Source: Dallia pectoralis (Eukaryota; Chordata; Actinopteri; Esociformes; Umbridae). Taken from it: a stretch of 64,000 nucleotides of DNA. The position numbers were made by a program, and so were the translations under genes. This document shows, one piece after another, positions 28,997 to 42,251 of the stretch. The stretch covers positions 5,870,628 to 5,934,627 of the forward strand of contig CM055739.1 in NCBI GenBank assembly GCA_029465975.1, written 5' to 3'. Positions within the stretch are counted from its first letter, which is position 1, and every line of letters starts with the position of its first letter. The notes under the pieces were generated by a model that worked only from the letters and a program-made list of their open reading frames with translations, was not told the DNA's origin and made no database searches.

Positions 28997-29805
28997 GAAT
29001 GCGAAGCCCACAAAGAAGCCAGCGGAGCCAGCAGACGGTGAGTGGATTCCTCGGGGGGGCAAGCTATAGCGCCCCGAAGGATGAAGCTCACCGTCGCACC
29101 ACGGAGCAGTGGGACTGGGGTAAGCCGGAGACGCCCGAAGAGGAGTATAGGCGCCTCCGTGCTTACTTCGGGTATGAGCCACCGATGCAGCTATCAGGGC
29201 CGATTACATCGGGTCCGCGGTCCCTCCCGGAGGAAGGCAAGAGGGCACCCCGAAGGCGTCCCAAGAAGGTTTTTGGGGGGGAGCTAAGGAGGTGTTCCGG
29301 GAGGACCGCGGAGAGAGCACCCACGGTCCTGGTGCTGCAGGAACGGCCACCCACTGCTCCGGGGCGACGACAGGGACAGAAAAACCCCCGGAGGGGTTGG
29401 ATGAACAGCCCTCAGCTGTTATTAGGACGTGGTGGAGGACATGGCTGGAGCTACAGCCACAAACCCCGCAGTGGGAAGACCCTTTTCGGCCACCGACATC
29501 AGGGACAGAAAAACCCCCAGAGGGGTTGGATGATCAGCCCTCGGCTGTTATTAGGACGTGGTGGAGGACATGGCTGGATTTCCAAGAGCCAGCGCCTGAG
29601 ATGGTCGCCACCATGCCAGCGCCCAAGATGGCTGCCGCCGTCACGACTACGCTCACGATGGCCGCCGCCACGACTACGCTCACGATGGCCGCCGCCACGA
29701 CACCGCCCACGATGGCCGCCGCCACGACTGCGCCCCGATGGCCGCCGCCACGACGGCGCCCACGATGGCCTCCGCCACGACGTCGCCCACGACGGCAGAT
29801 TCTGA
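28957..29805 (+). CDS. Gag-like protein frame of the LTR element (first frame)
   Basis: An 849-bp frame begins at the ATG at 28957 inside the left LTR, reading MASSRTTPWTDLDR. The N-terminal part is polar, with EEEYRRLRAYFGYEPP at about residues 62-77, and looks like the true product. From about residue 105 the frame becomes Arg/Pro-rich and loses protein-like character. A run of seven Gs at 29274-29280 marks where a better frame takes over (29292-29885). No zinc knuckle, protease or polymerase motif is seen. Probably a degraded or size-variable structural protein of a non-autonomous element. I know of similar Ala/Met-rich gag-like proteins in fish, but none was searched. Confidence 0.55.
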   Translation: MASSRTTPWTDLDRMRSPQRSQRSQQTVSGFLGGASYSAPKDEAHRRTTEQWDWGKPETPEEEYRRLRAYFGYEPPMQLSGPITSGPRSLPEEGKRAPRRRPKKVFGGELRRCSGRTAERAPTVLVLQERPPTAPGRRQGQKNPRRGWMNSPQLLLGRGGGHGWSYSHKPRSGKTLFGHRHQGQKNPQRGWMISPRLLLGRGGGHGWISKSQRLRWSPPCQRPRWLPPSRLRSRWPPPRLRSRWPPPRHRPRWPPPRLRPDGRRHDGAHDGLRHDVAHDGRF

Positions 29806-29885
29806 GCCGCACAAGATGGCGGACTCTCTGCCGCACTAGATGGCGGTCTCTCTGCCGCACTAGATGGCGGCCTCTCAGCCACTGA
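29274..29885 (+). pseudogene. Gag-like frame continuation after the G7 run
   Basis: This frame is offset from the one starting at 28957. It contains a 43-codon in-frame duplication: 29371-29449 and 29500-29578 are near-identical 79-bp copies 129 bp apart, both reading EKPPEGLD(E/D)QPSAVIR. It then has 9-residue repeats (TMAAATTTL) encoded by a 27-bp unit at about 29650-29760. The shift at G7 suggests an indel, or a slippery site, between the two halves. The frame ends at 29885, before the LTR. Confidence 0.5.
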
Positions 29886-30023
29886 GGCCTTTTCAGGGCT
29901 GGACCTGCGGTCCTGGACTGACCCTTTTGGGTTTGACTGCGGGTTCTCTCCCTGTTGCTCCCTTGTCTTGGTTTTGTGTTTCCGTTCGGCTATCTGGGGA
30001 GCTAGCCTTTTAGTGGGGGATAC

Positions 30024-30407
30024 TGTCACGATTGGTGTGGTGGCGTTGCTACACGGACATATTTCGGTGATGCACTTCCTTGTTTCACTTCCGTGTTTAC
30101 GTTTGTCTCACGGCTGTTTGCACTTATAATCAATGGGATATAAGAGGGTCGCGAGCAGTGCACTCGTTGCTTCGCATTGTTACATGTCACACGTTATTTT
30201 AGAGGTGAGTGTGTTATACTACTGTTGTCATTATATGGGTTTTGTGTAAGACGCTATATGCGCACCTTTTATTTCATATCAACAGTTTAGTGTTTGTCGC
30301 CGTTTACGGTTTGTTTTAAGTTCGTGTCTTTAAATAAACCTGTCAAAACGGATATACGACTCTGCACATGGCTTCCTCACGCACTACACCTTGGACGGAC
30401 CTTGACA
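30024..30407 (+). repeat. Right LTR of the 28.6-kb element
   Basis: Identical by eye to 28613-28996. Followed at once by GGGAG (30408-30412), the right target duplication. Confidence 0.94.
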
Positions 30408-30412
30408 GGGAG

Positions 30413-30745
30413 TTAAAAAGAGGGAGACGGAGGACGGAGGAGAGACGGATGGAGACGGAGGACGGTGAGAGATAGAGATGTAGAGAGAAGGGAAGGTAGG
30501 GAGAAAGAGAGAGAGAGGAGCAGGATCAAGAGAAAGGGCAGAAGGTGAGAGGGAGGCAAGGAGAGGGGGAGGTGGGGAGAGTGGGAGAGATAGAGAGAGA
30601 GAGTGATGTGGAGATGGAGAGATATGTAGGGAAAAGGGAGGGTAGGGAGAGAGAGATGTGGAGAAGAAGAGAGATGTGAATGGAGGACGAAGAGTTAACG
30701 AGAAATGGGGACAAGGAGAGGGAGAGATGGGGGGAAGGGGGAAGG
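30413..30745. repeat. GA-rich degenerate purine repeat
   Basis: GGAGACGGAGGACGG, GAGAGAGA and GGGGGAGGTGGGGAG words fill about 330 bp of nearly pure purine strand. This is the right half of the GA-rich region split by the LTR element. Confidence 0.9.
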
Positions 30746-33215
30746 GGGAGAGGGCTGAGCCGCAGGCATCCCCCCAACCCGGTACACATCCAGAAGCCCC
30801 ATTGTATTGTGGGATGGCTGTTGGGCCATTACAGGTTGCTGATCCTTTTTTTCTCCAACGTTGTCATAAGTGTAAAAACATGCATGAGCCAAGAGGGGCG
30901 TCACCTGTCCCCAGTGTCAACAGCCGGCATAGCCTTTGATCCAAGCGGTTTGTTTGGTCGCCGAGGGTAACAGTACATTACTTGTAGCTTGGAGCCTACG
31001 GTAGACCTGTACAGAAACGTCCTCTACATCCTTGCCGGGACAAACCGACCATGGTTCGGAGATCGTTAGAGATACAGTAGACATAACGTGCAACGTCAAT
31101 ATTCAAAATCCAGACTCCGGTGCTACTGGTTAATGACCATCTACAGTATATAGCCGTACGTATTCTCAGCAGAAGTTGTATAAACAGGAGCTCCATTCAA
31201 GCCAATCAGAGGTGCTGGCCGACTCTTCATGTAAATAATGCCAACAGCCAGGTATCTGTAACCACAGATCCAGCAGTTTCCAGCCGCAACTCCAACCCTT
31301 CGCTTCTCAACCGCTGCATTCATAATCTGACCTTAATTCTTTTCAGGGGAAATCGTGTTGGGGGTTTTTTCCAAGGTAAAAGCAAACACAAACGGACCGT
31401 TCTAACGTCGAAAGTCAACACGCAGGCAGGCGGCATCAAACGAGGGCAGACATAATTAATCACCTATGCTTTCTTTTCACGGCTTGTCCCTGATGGCTGT
31501 CCTGGAGGCGAGACGGGCAAGCGGGCCACAGCGAGAGGCTCCAGGTTGCCAGACGGAGATACATACATGGATATTTAAAGTAGACGGCTTGGTGTCCACA
31601 TGCAACATACAGATAGATATAGATATGGAAATAAGAAGATTTACATACCATCACTAATTTCCATACCATAATGCAACATACATCCACATAAAAAAGAAAA
31701 AAAAAAGAAAATACTGAGAGCGGATATTTCAGCAAATGCAAAAAAAGCAAACATGCAATCGGTTAGCAAACGATCATGTGCGGCGAAAGGAAAAGGGGCT
31801 CTGTCGATGGACGCTTTTTTACGTCTTTATTTCTAAAAAGAAAACGAACGGAATCCAGAAAGGGCATGAAGATTAAGATAACCGTGTGTTACCTCTATGG
31901 TCACAGGAAAAAAAAGGACACCAAATCCATTTCACTTGGTCACAGAGATTATATGTGAGCACGCTTCAAAGGTCAGCCAATCAAATAGGCCGCTGATAAC
32001 ATACAGCCGAGATCAGCCAGAACAGCTGCCCCCCGCGGCCTACGAACAAAACAGAGCGTAAGCAATGTCCCAGTCCATACGGCAACAAATCATGATGCCC
32101 ACAAAATAACATCTCTCACCTGAAAACTCTCAAAGGTTTGGCAACATTAAACATGGGGACATATTTTCATCTGCACATAATTTATTTTCTGATCAAGAGA
32201 CGGGTCGGACCGGAGCCTGCCCGAGGACCAGGGACAAAACACATATCCCGACACGCCAGCCGAAACAGAACGGAAAAGTGCAACAATGCATCAGAAATGG
32301 CGTCTGACAGTTGGCCTCAGACGGCGATTCGTCATCACACGGGATCTGTTAACGTAATTAGACAAAGCAGTATAGTGATTTGTCTGTATAACACTGTCCG
32401 GGCGCAGTGAAGCGCGAGTACCGTTAGCACAAAAACGAGCCCACTTTGTGGTAAATAATTCAGAGGAGGTGAAGTGTTCGGTAGGGGAGATGTCCGGGAT
32501 CTCTCATCTCCGTGTCTCTCTGTCCTTTTCATAGGATAACTTGTTGAGGAAAACATGCTTTCCACAGGAACATAAATCTTTCCTTTTTCCACGTCTGCCA
32601 TCATATGAAACCCATTCCTGGTCGGTGCCACTGCGATTCATCGGAAAGAATCCAGTTACGCGTAGATATACGATTGCAATAAGTTGCAACATGTGGCACG
32701 ATACTGTCCCAACGTGAACTTCTTCCAGACACATTTCACCAGACTCGCAGAGAGCGATGCATCCTTCAGCAGTTAGCGACGGTTAGCACATAGCAGTTGG
32801 CAGCCCAGCGACCTATATATTACAGCACAGCAACACTGAAAACGCCATCATTCTCTATATAGGCCAATAGCTTTTTTTTGCCAACACCATAGATTTGAAA
32901 TTCCCCCAACCCCCGTCGTCACGGCAATGCAACGTCTGCCCAGGGCAGTTCCCGTCTCCCGGTCTGCTGCACCTATGACACACTGTGGTAAAATGAATAC
33001 AGAGCTGGCCACGATCCAACCACAGCCGGGACCCGGACCGCTAACTCCCACAGCCAGATGGGACGGATGGATGTTCAACTCACCCCCAGTAGCTGAAACA
33101 GAGGAATGTTGCACATCCTTTCATGTATGGACGTGACGACGGGTTCGCCAAGCTGACTCATGGTGTCTCCCCTGAACCCGGAGACTAAATCCGTCTTCTC
33201 CACCTCCTTCTATCT
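30746..33215. other. Non-coding sequence, probable intron
   Basis: No gene or element recognised. An A-rich tract (A and G only) lies at about 31689-31712. Confidence 0.5.
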
Positions 33216-33367
33216 CCACCTCAGTCTGTCTCTACTTCCGTCTGTCTCTACTTCCGTCTGTCTCTACTTTCGTCTGTCTCTACCTTTGTCTGTCTCAATC
33301 TTCATCTGTCTCTACCTTTGTCTGTCTCTACCTTTGTCTGTCTCTACCTTTGTCTGTCTCTACCTCC
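33216..33367. repeat. 16-bp minisatellite, about 9 copies
   Basis: TCTGTCTCTACTTCCG repeats every 16 bp with CTTTCG and CCTTTG variants in the last third. Confidence 0.93.
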
Positions 33368-34680
<1,313 letters not shown>

Positions 34681-37472
34681 CAGCATGCCTAGAATTACAC
34701 TATGGGCACGGTTTGAAAATGTCACTACAGTTACATCTAACCAATATGTTTATTATTATAAATGGAGAAACCATCCTCAGATCCCAACAACTGAAGGTAT
34801 GAGAACTGAACAATAATCACATAGATTAAGAAGAAACGTTGAAACAGGGGAACCCCTTTACACACGTGACACAAAATAACATAGAAATAGACATTGTTGC
34901 ATTTTCACACAAACGCCGGCATTTAAAAACGGAAATATGTTAAAGTAAGCAACGTCTGCAGTAGCACTGACCTGTTTTTCTTCCAGCAGAGGTGAACAGT
35001 TCCCTGCTGCTCCACGTCATCTGTATATTACAGTGATGGATGTGGACTGTGTGGCAGATGACACTCCAGCTCACACAACAACAAAAAACGAACATGTCAC
35101 TCACAGGGCACCCGGGCGGGGCTTAGAGCTGAGTGAAGTCACTCAGACACGCTGATCTCGAGTCAGTCGCGCATTCCCCACAAAAGAGGTTTCCGAAAAA
35201 TTCCTGGAGTCTGATCCCAGACCTTTGACTGGAGCAATCTCCACCCCTTCGGAGGCCAGCCTCTTGAAAGAATGCATGACAGTGTGTCCCCTACCCAGAT
35301 GACAGGTCCAGGGTGTGGCCAGTTGGAAATGCTTTAAAAACAGTCATATCGATTAATGACGCCGTCCGGATGACTAATGGTTTTCGAGTGAAGTAACGAT
35401 GACTCAAGCTAAATCGCACGTTGTAATAATTTCACTGGATTGCGTAATGGCTTCAGTCATCTTCATCATCAATCAATGTGCAAGCTGCTTTAACTTTAAT
35501 ACTTTACTTTGTAACCGTGTCAAGTAAATTCGTTGACAGTAATATTGCTTTAGTAGGTTATGGCAACATATGAAACGGGCATTAAATTAAGATCTAGAAG
35601 AATTTTCTCAGTAACAAAAAATAAATATGTAATAAAATAATAAAAATATTATCCAAAATACATAAAGATTGACAATAAATTCCGCATGATACATTGACCA
35701 ACATCAACGTTTTTTCTTGTTGCCAAAACAAGCAATACCAACATTTCTTTTCAAAAGTGTCACCAGGTGCAGGAGATTTCTACTCATCTTATCAGTAGCA
35801 CGCAGTTCTCACGCTGCAGGCCAAACTAGTCGGTATGTGGGCTGACACTAGCTATGAGCTTGAGGCATAATACGCCATTTCCCCGTTCACACCCTAATGA
35901 TTTTCGCAATATCCTCGGGGGTTGATAAACACGTCTGCTCAAACAATGTTCAATGTTAAAATACGTCAACCACAAAACTAAACACTAACACAATCTTAAC
36001 AATATCTATCAAACTTGTATGTCAGCCAAAATCAGAGTAGCTTTTACATAATGTTGGGAAATAATTTCAGCTAAATAGATGCTTCCAGAACGCTGGCCTC
36101 ATGCAACAAGCCAGAATAAAATTACACAATAAATTGATTCCATAAAAACATATTATACGTATATTAAAAATACGTATATCAACCAATATAATTCCTTCCC
36201 TGAGGCGTATTTGGAAAAAAGACAGTAGTTACAGACTTGACAGATCTGTCTTTTTTACTTGCATTGATCTCAATTTCCACAAGCAATAATGATGCCGGGA
36301 CAGGAATTGTCATAACAACTCAAGTGCCCTTTTAAATCCTCAACAACTTATCCGTCTTTGTCCCGGGAGACAGTCCATGTGAGGGTGTGATGGACAACAC
36401 TCTGCTTTGGAAACAGAGTGAAAACGGCAGAATAATTCACTCTCAATATCACAGCCCCACAACAATGAACAGCTGTGTTTTTACATTTGGAGAAAACAAG
36501 CCAACGATTTGCAAAGGTGTCCCATTTCACTTAAACACACATGCAAGAACATTCATATCAATCACAAGATAGCACTAACAGGCCTTTGTGTTTACATTCC
36601 GATCTGTTTCGGAATAAGATTTGGCCCACATGCTCAGGGAATTAAGTCATGCGATATCTCAAGGTGTCACTGACATGATTTTGATGGAACTTATTTGAAT
36701 GGCATCGTCTGTGGGGTGGGACAGGTTTACAGTTGCCTTGTTCACAGATGCAGCGTGCCAAGGCCCCCGTAGCCCTTTGCACTGCTACTCCCCAAAGATC
36801 CCGGCTCTAATCTGCCATATCTAATCCTGTTAGCTGCCCCTCTGCCAGGCCCTGCCAGACCCTGCCAGGTTCTGCTTCATTAGCGGGCACCTAAATCACA
36901 CTCCGACAAAAGGCATTGATCAGGCATTCATCAGTCATTCACAGTTCCTCACCTCATAATTATGATAATTTGTTTAAACTCTACATTTCTTATTGATTTC
37001 CTGTTCAAATAAATAGGCAAATCATTTATTTTTGTGTGAATTGGCACGTCCAGCTTTCTGTTTGTGTCCAATCACAATGTCTTCAAAAGTGCCTCCACTG
37101 GGGCCCCCGTCTGGCTAATCCATTAAAGTTGGAATTAAAATGACAATTTACATTTTGCATGAAAGGGTCATATTCTAATCTAAGGCACCAAAGACGAAAG
37201 ATTTAGCTGATTTAGCTAATAATCTGAATGGTCGCTGAACGTAGAAAACACGGTCACATTTTGTAATATCTTAGCATTCGACTAACATTTGACTAGTAGA
37301 AGAGTCATGAAAGACTAGTGTTGGAGTATATAAATTGTTGCTGTTTGATGAAGATAATATAGCTATGTGATCAGAATGTATCATAAATGTATTGTGATAA
37401 GTCAATAACAATATGTGAAGTAGTTTGTAATAAAATACTTCAAACAATCAGCGCAGTTCAAGAGAAATAGTT
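34681..37472. other. Non-coding AT-rich sequence, probable intron
   Basis: The longest stretch (about 2.8 kb) with no tandem array. AT-rich, especially 35560-35660 and 36120-36190. A possible splice-flanked segment at 34971-35032 was judged too weak to call. Confidence 0.5.
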
Positions 37473-38537
37473 GTGAAATGCAATCCTGTTGTGAAATGCT
37501 ATCCTGTTGTGAAATGCTATCCTGTTGTGAAATGCTATCCTGTTGTAAAATGCTATCCTGTTGTGAAATGCTATCCTGTTTTTGAAATGCTATCCTGTTG
37601 TGAAATGCTATCCTGTTGTGAAATGCTATCCTGTTGTAAAATGCTATCCTGTTGTGAAATGCTATCCTGTTGTGAAATGCTATCCTGTTGTAAAATGCTA
37701 TCCTGTTGTGAAATGCTACCCTGTTGTGAAATGCTATCCTGTTGTAAAATCCTATCCTGTTGTAAAATGCTATCCTGTTGTAAAATGCTATCCTGTTGTG
37801 AAATGCTATCCTGTTGTGAAATGCTATCCTGTTGTAAAATGCTATCCTGTTGTAAAATGCTATCCTGTTGTAAAATGCTATCCTGTTGTGAAATGCTATC
37901 CTGTTGTGAAATGCTATCCTGTTGTGAAATGCTATCCTGTTTTTGAAATGCTATCCTGTTGTGAAATGCTATCCTGTTGTGAAATGCTATCCTGTTGTGA
38001 ATTACTATCCTGTTGTGAAATGCTATCCTGTTGTGAAATGCTATCCTGTTGTGAAATGCTATCCTGTTGTGAAATGCTATCCTGTTGTAAAATGCTATCC
38101 TGTTGTGAAATGCTATTCTGTTGTGAAATGCTATCCTGTTGTGAAATGCTATCCTGTTGTGAAATGCTATCCTGTTGTAAAATGCTATCCTGTTGTGAAA
38201 TGCTATCCTGTTGTAAAATGCTATCCTGTTGTGAAATGCTATCCTGTTGTGAAATGCTATCCTGTTGTAAAATGCTATCCTGTTGTGAAATGCTATCCTG
38301 TTGTAAAATGCTATCCTGTTGTGAAATGCTATCCTGTTTTTGAAATGCTATCCTGTTGTGAAATGCTATCCTGTTGTAAAATGCTATTCTGTTCTGAAAT
38401 GCTATCCTGTTGTAAAATGCTATCCTGTTGTGAAATGCTATCCTGTTGTGAAATGCTATCCTGTTGTAAAATGCTATTCTGTTGTGAAATGCTATCCTGT
38501 TGTAAAATGCTATCCTGTTGTGAAATGCTATTCTGTG
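37473..38537. repeat. 18-bp minisatellite, about 59 copies
   Basis: The unit GAAATGCTATCCTGTTGT repeats over about 1.06 kb with a recurring GTGAAATG/GTAAAATG variant. 18 bp is six codons, so stop-free frames of 157-253 codons arise on both strands (KCYPVV one way, QDSISQ or NRIAFH the other). Three 19-bp units with TTTTT (at 37579, 37940 and 38337) switch the frame. The frames are artefacts of the period. Confidence 0.97.
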
Positions 38538-39125
38538 CCTTTTGGATTTTTCACTTAGAATCAAGACAAGACAAGTTTATAGGTCATGTTCAGGGTCCCT
38601 CAGTGACACTATGAAATGAACATTATCTACAAACAGATTTGGAAGTTGAATAAAAACATCAGATACAGACCCGAGACACGCTAAATATTCTACAGTAATA
38701 CCGTTGACAGGATCCTGACAGCCTGCATTCACGGCTAAACATGGCGGCTCCAGTCACCAGAGTCACGGCACCAGGCCCGAAGTACCAATGCACCAAGTCC
38801 AGAACTAATAGGACCACGAACAGCTTCTACGCCTTAAGACACAGGATTAGAACTTGCTAACGACAAAGAAACCCAGACCCTAATTCTCTTTTAAAGAAAG
38901 ATTGTCTCAGTGAGTTTGTTAGTTATCTCTTATGCCAGTGTATTACATGTAACTACAGTTCCTTAAGTTCGTTCCTATAGTTCCTTAGTTCTCATCCAAA
39001 ATGGGTTGCATTGTTAAGAAAGTAAGCAAACCTGTTGTACTCTGTGCACACGTGACAAATATCATTTTTAAAAGGGAGCGCAGCATTATGCTTGTGTTGC
39101 TAGTTCTGCATACCAAAATACAATA
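38538..39125. other. Non-coding sequence, probable intron
   Basis: Nothing recognised. Confidence 0.5.
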
Positions 39126-39173
39126 GTGTGTATATGTGTGTGTGTGTACGTGTGTGTACGTGTGTGTACATGT

Positions 39174-39210
<37 letters not shown>

Positions 39211-39231
39211 TGTGTGTGTGTGTGTGTGTGT

Positions 39232-39302
<71 letters not shown>
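39126..39302. repeat. (TG)n microsatellite with TACG interruptions
   Basis: GTGTGTACGTGTG blocks grade into a pure TG run of about 70 bp. Confidence 0.97.
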
Positions 39303-39305
<3 letters not shown>

Positions 39306-40887
39306 ACATCAGTGTGTGGGGATGCAGCATGTAACTCAAAGCGCATGCAGCCACTGCAACCATGGCAACCACTTCGATCTAGGCCCAGGGCATGATTGTT
39401 AAAGAAGAGAATGTTCCATTATTGGGGGCCCTTCTTGACTCAGCAGGGCAACAAGGGGTCATCTTATTGGACGAACCAATGACATGCGATGGACCAGAGC
39501 CCTGAGCCAACATCGTCTCAGTGTCCTCCCTACAGAGCAACAGCTTATCTTCAAATCTAAGACCTTGTAATCCCTCCAAATTATATTTAACTGTTTGTGT
39601 AGTGGGTAAGGACAGACGCTCAGCAACGATTATTCACCCATCTAGACTTTGACTTCCACCATCATAAGAACCAATAGATTCGTGGCCGGTTAAATAAGAG
39701 GTTGTACAGTGGCAGCACTCTATGTTTAGCTGAGAAATCCACCTTTTCGGGCTCGTTACTATGGCATGTGCAACCCAAATCGCTTAGTTACAGCGCGCTC
39801 CGGGAAGTGAGACATCCATCGGAACGCACAGCAACATGTTTCAACCCCATTGGATCTCCTTCAAATAAGTCAACAGAACATTTTCCCCACCATTTAACCG
39901 CAGCGATTCTAAAAGCACGACTGTGGCGATACGTGGGTTAGCCCACGAAGCTATTTATTTCAGTTGCTTTACCAGGAGTGCGAGCCAAAGACAGCAGACC
40001 ACCGGTATCCATCAGCCAGCAGTGTGCCGACACAGTGTGAGACTCACATCGACATTAGATTCAATGCATTACTGTAATGTAATCTACGCCCGTTCAGTTT
40101 TTCGTGGGGTCAGTTCCTTTGGGCCAATCAGAAAGAGCGTCCTGAGGTACTGTACGAAGTCTCACACGGACAGCGAGCTGCAGGGAGTCATTCTCATGAG
40201 CCATTTCAATTCAGCTCGTTTGAACAGAATCAAATGTGAGTATTAGGCATATCAAATCATTTTATGCAGCATGTGGTGAACAAGGCTTAACAGAGTTCAC
40301 TACTGCATTAAATAAAAACGGGAACGTGTAACAACGCCTCCGGGATTTCTCCAAGGCAGGAACATTTGCAGACGGTCCAGTATTCCTATGGAAACAGCCG
40401 GTGTTGTCATTAATGTGGTTCCATGAGCCAGCGGGGTCCTGAGAGCCCAGCAACCCATATAAAAAAACGGGGGGAGCTAGAACCAAAAGGGGAACCACCA
40501 TGTTGGAACCCTGCTCTGCAGAACATCCCCTGAATTCGGAGGCCCGTTTTCTAAGACGCCAAAAGGAGTTGGCCTTAGTTTAACCCTGATCTCTACTCTA
40601 CCTGATCTCTATTTGACACACGTCACATTAACCCTAATCCACCTCCCAGCTGCATGCGGAGAGCCCGGACATCACCTTGCCTGAGTAATACGTTCTGTGG
40701 TGTTCCAGCGTGGGAAGCTGTCTCACACCACAGCGACTTGTCAATGTCAGTAGTCTCGGTTTACGCGTGTGAGTCGGAGGACCGCGACATTCACGTTACC
40801 TACCGGACTGCAAGGCTGTGTGGGAGCACAAACCGCTAGGCTGAGTGTGGTGTCTGTAATAAGACCATGGTCAAAAGAGTCTGAAAG
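39303..40887. other. Non-coding sequence, probable intron
   Basis: No gene or element recognised. Confidence 0.5.
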
Positions 40888-41087
40888 AAACCCAGAACCA
40901 GGAGTCTTATAAGTACCCAGAACCAGGAGTCTTAAAAATACCCGGAACCAGGAGTCTTAAAAATACCCAGAACCAGGAGTCTTAAAAATACCCGGAACCA
41001 GGAGTCTTAAAAATACCCAGAACCAGGAGTCTTTAAATAAATAGAACCAGGAGTCTTAAAGCTATTTGGAGCCAGGAGTCTTAATGT
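40888..41087. repeat. 25-bp minisatellite, about 8 copies
   Basis: AACCAGGAGTCTTAAAAATA plus CCCGG/CCCAG repeats every 25 bp (for example 40921 and 40946). The last copies are diverged. Confidence 0.95.
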
Positions 41088-41454
41088 TATCCAGAACAAT
41101 GACCCATAAAGCGATCCATCAAGTTTGTCTGGTGAACAAGCAACAAATGGGAAAAGTCCCAAAAGTGCGAACCCCGCCCAAGTGTCACTTCAGCCAGACA
41201 TTCAAAGAAAAACGAATACTATGCGAACCCAGCACTGCCCAGAAACTCAACCTGAAGACAAACAGGAAGGCACTCCCACATACTGTTTATTCAGCAACAA
41301 TTCCAAACTAACCAACAAGCGTTTAATCAGTAACGTGGGCCACTTGATAATCAACTCTCCCCTCGCAGAGTGTTTTCAATTTGCTGTTGCTTTTTTATCA
41401 ATTATCTACAAGCATGAACGCATGGCTGCACACTCAAATAATAGATAATGTTGG
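41088..41454. other. Non-coding sequence, probable intron
   Basis: Nothing recognised. Confidence 0.5.
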
Positions 41455-41908
41455 CAGCAGAGAGGAGAGAGCAGGAGAGCAGGTGAGAGCAGGAGAGAGC
41501 AGGGGAGAGCAGGAGAGCAGGAGAGAGTAGGGGAGAGTAGGAGAGAGCAGGGGAGAGTAGGGGAGAGTAGGAGAGAGTAGGAGAGAGCAGGAGAGAGCAC
41601 AGGAGAGCAGAAGAGAGCAGGAGAGCAGGTGAGTAGGAGAGAGCAGAAGAGAGTAGGGGAGAGCAGGAGAGAGTAGGGGAGAGCAGGAGAGAGTAGGAGA
41701 GAGCAGGGGAGAGTAGGAGAGAGCAGGGGAGAGCAGGAGAGAGCAGGGGAGAGTAGGGGAGAGTAGGAGAGAGTAGGAGAGAGCAGGAGAGAGTAGGGGA
41801 GAGTAGGAGAGAGCAGGGGAGAGTAGGGGAGAGTAGGAGAGAGTAGGAGAGAGCAGGAGAGAGCACAGGAGAGCAGAAGAGAGTAGGGGAGAGCAGGAGA
41901 GAGAACAG
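41455..41908. repeat. Purine-rich GAGAGTAGGG / GAGAGCAGGA minisatellite
   Basis: A roughly 10-bp unit GAGAGYAGGR is repeated more than 40 times, with larger copied blocks (AGAGAGCACAGGAGAGCAGA occurs near 41590 and 41860). Long Leu/Ser/Pro frames on the minus strand are artefacts. Confidence 0.95.
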
Positions 41909-42241
41909 GGGGCCTCTGACGGAACCGGATTCTAACTGCATGCAGCCACAGAAGGCTGACAGAACGGCCATTACTCTGATACAGTGTCCCACTACACTGC
42001 ACAGTGACATGACCCACCCAGGACTTAGTGGGACTCGGCACATCCATCTGTAACAAGGCAACATCAGAATGATCAAAACAAACTAGCAAATGGGGCCCCT
42101 GAACGCAGATGTGTCATTGCCCCTCTGACACCCTTACCCAGCTGAAATAAACCCGCGTGGGGTAATTAAATGGTCCTCCGACATCCTGGATAAAGTCTAC
42201 CGGAGGTAATGTATGATCAAAAGCTCATCTTCAATGTCAGA

Positions 42242-42251
42242 GGGTCAACGT
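42242..42251. repeat. Target site duplication of the Rex3 copy, 3'-side
   Basis: GGGTCAACGT lies directly beside the 3' tail of the minus-strand element and recurs at 43166-43175 beside its truncated 5' end. The outer G is shared with the element at the 5' side, so the duplication is 9 or 10 bp. Confidence 0.88.

Larger units (their letters stand above)
28613..30407 (+). mobile_element. Complete, young, non-autonomous gypsy-type LTR retrotransposon
   Basis: The element is 1795 bp: LTR (28613-28996), 1027-bp interior, LTR (30024-30407). By eye the two 384-bp LTRs are identical over their full length. They begin TG and end CA, and GGGAG flanks both sides, so the insertion is intact and recent. 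A purine-rich GTGGGGGA (30013-30020) lies before the right LTR where a polypurine tract is expected. The interior encodes only a gag-like product; protease, reverse transcriptase and integrase are absent, so movement must depend on a related full element. An obvious tRNA primer-binding site after the left LTR was not recognised. If the exon chain is right, it sits in an intron, antisense to the gene. Confidence 0.93.

Noticed and set aside
34971..35032. Possible minus-strand exon before a GTCAGT donor
   Set aside because: The acceptor lacks a pyrimidine tract and no frame looks protein-like.
37473..38614. Cys/Val- and Gln/Ser-rich repeat proteins of up to 253 residues on both strands
   Set aside because: They are translations of an 18-bp tandem repeat. 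Both strands and several frames are open because the period is a multiple of three.
41402..42089. Two overlapping Leu/Ser/Pro-rich minus frames of about 225 codons
   Set aside because: Translations of the GAGAGYAGGR repeat.
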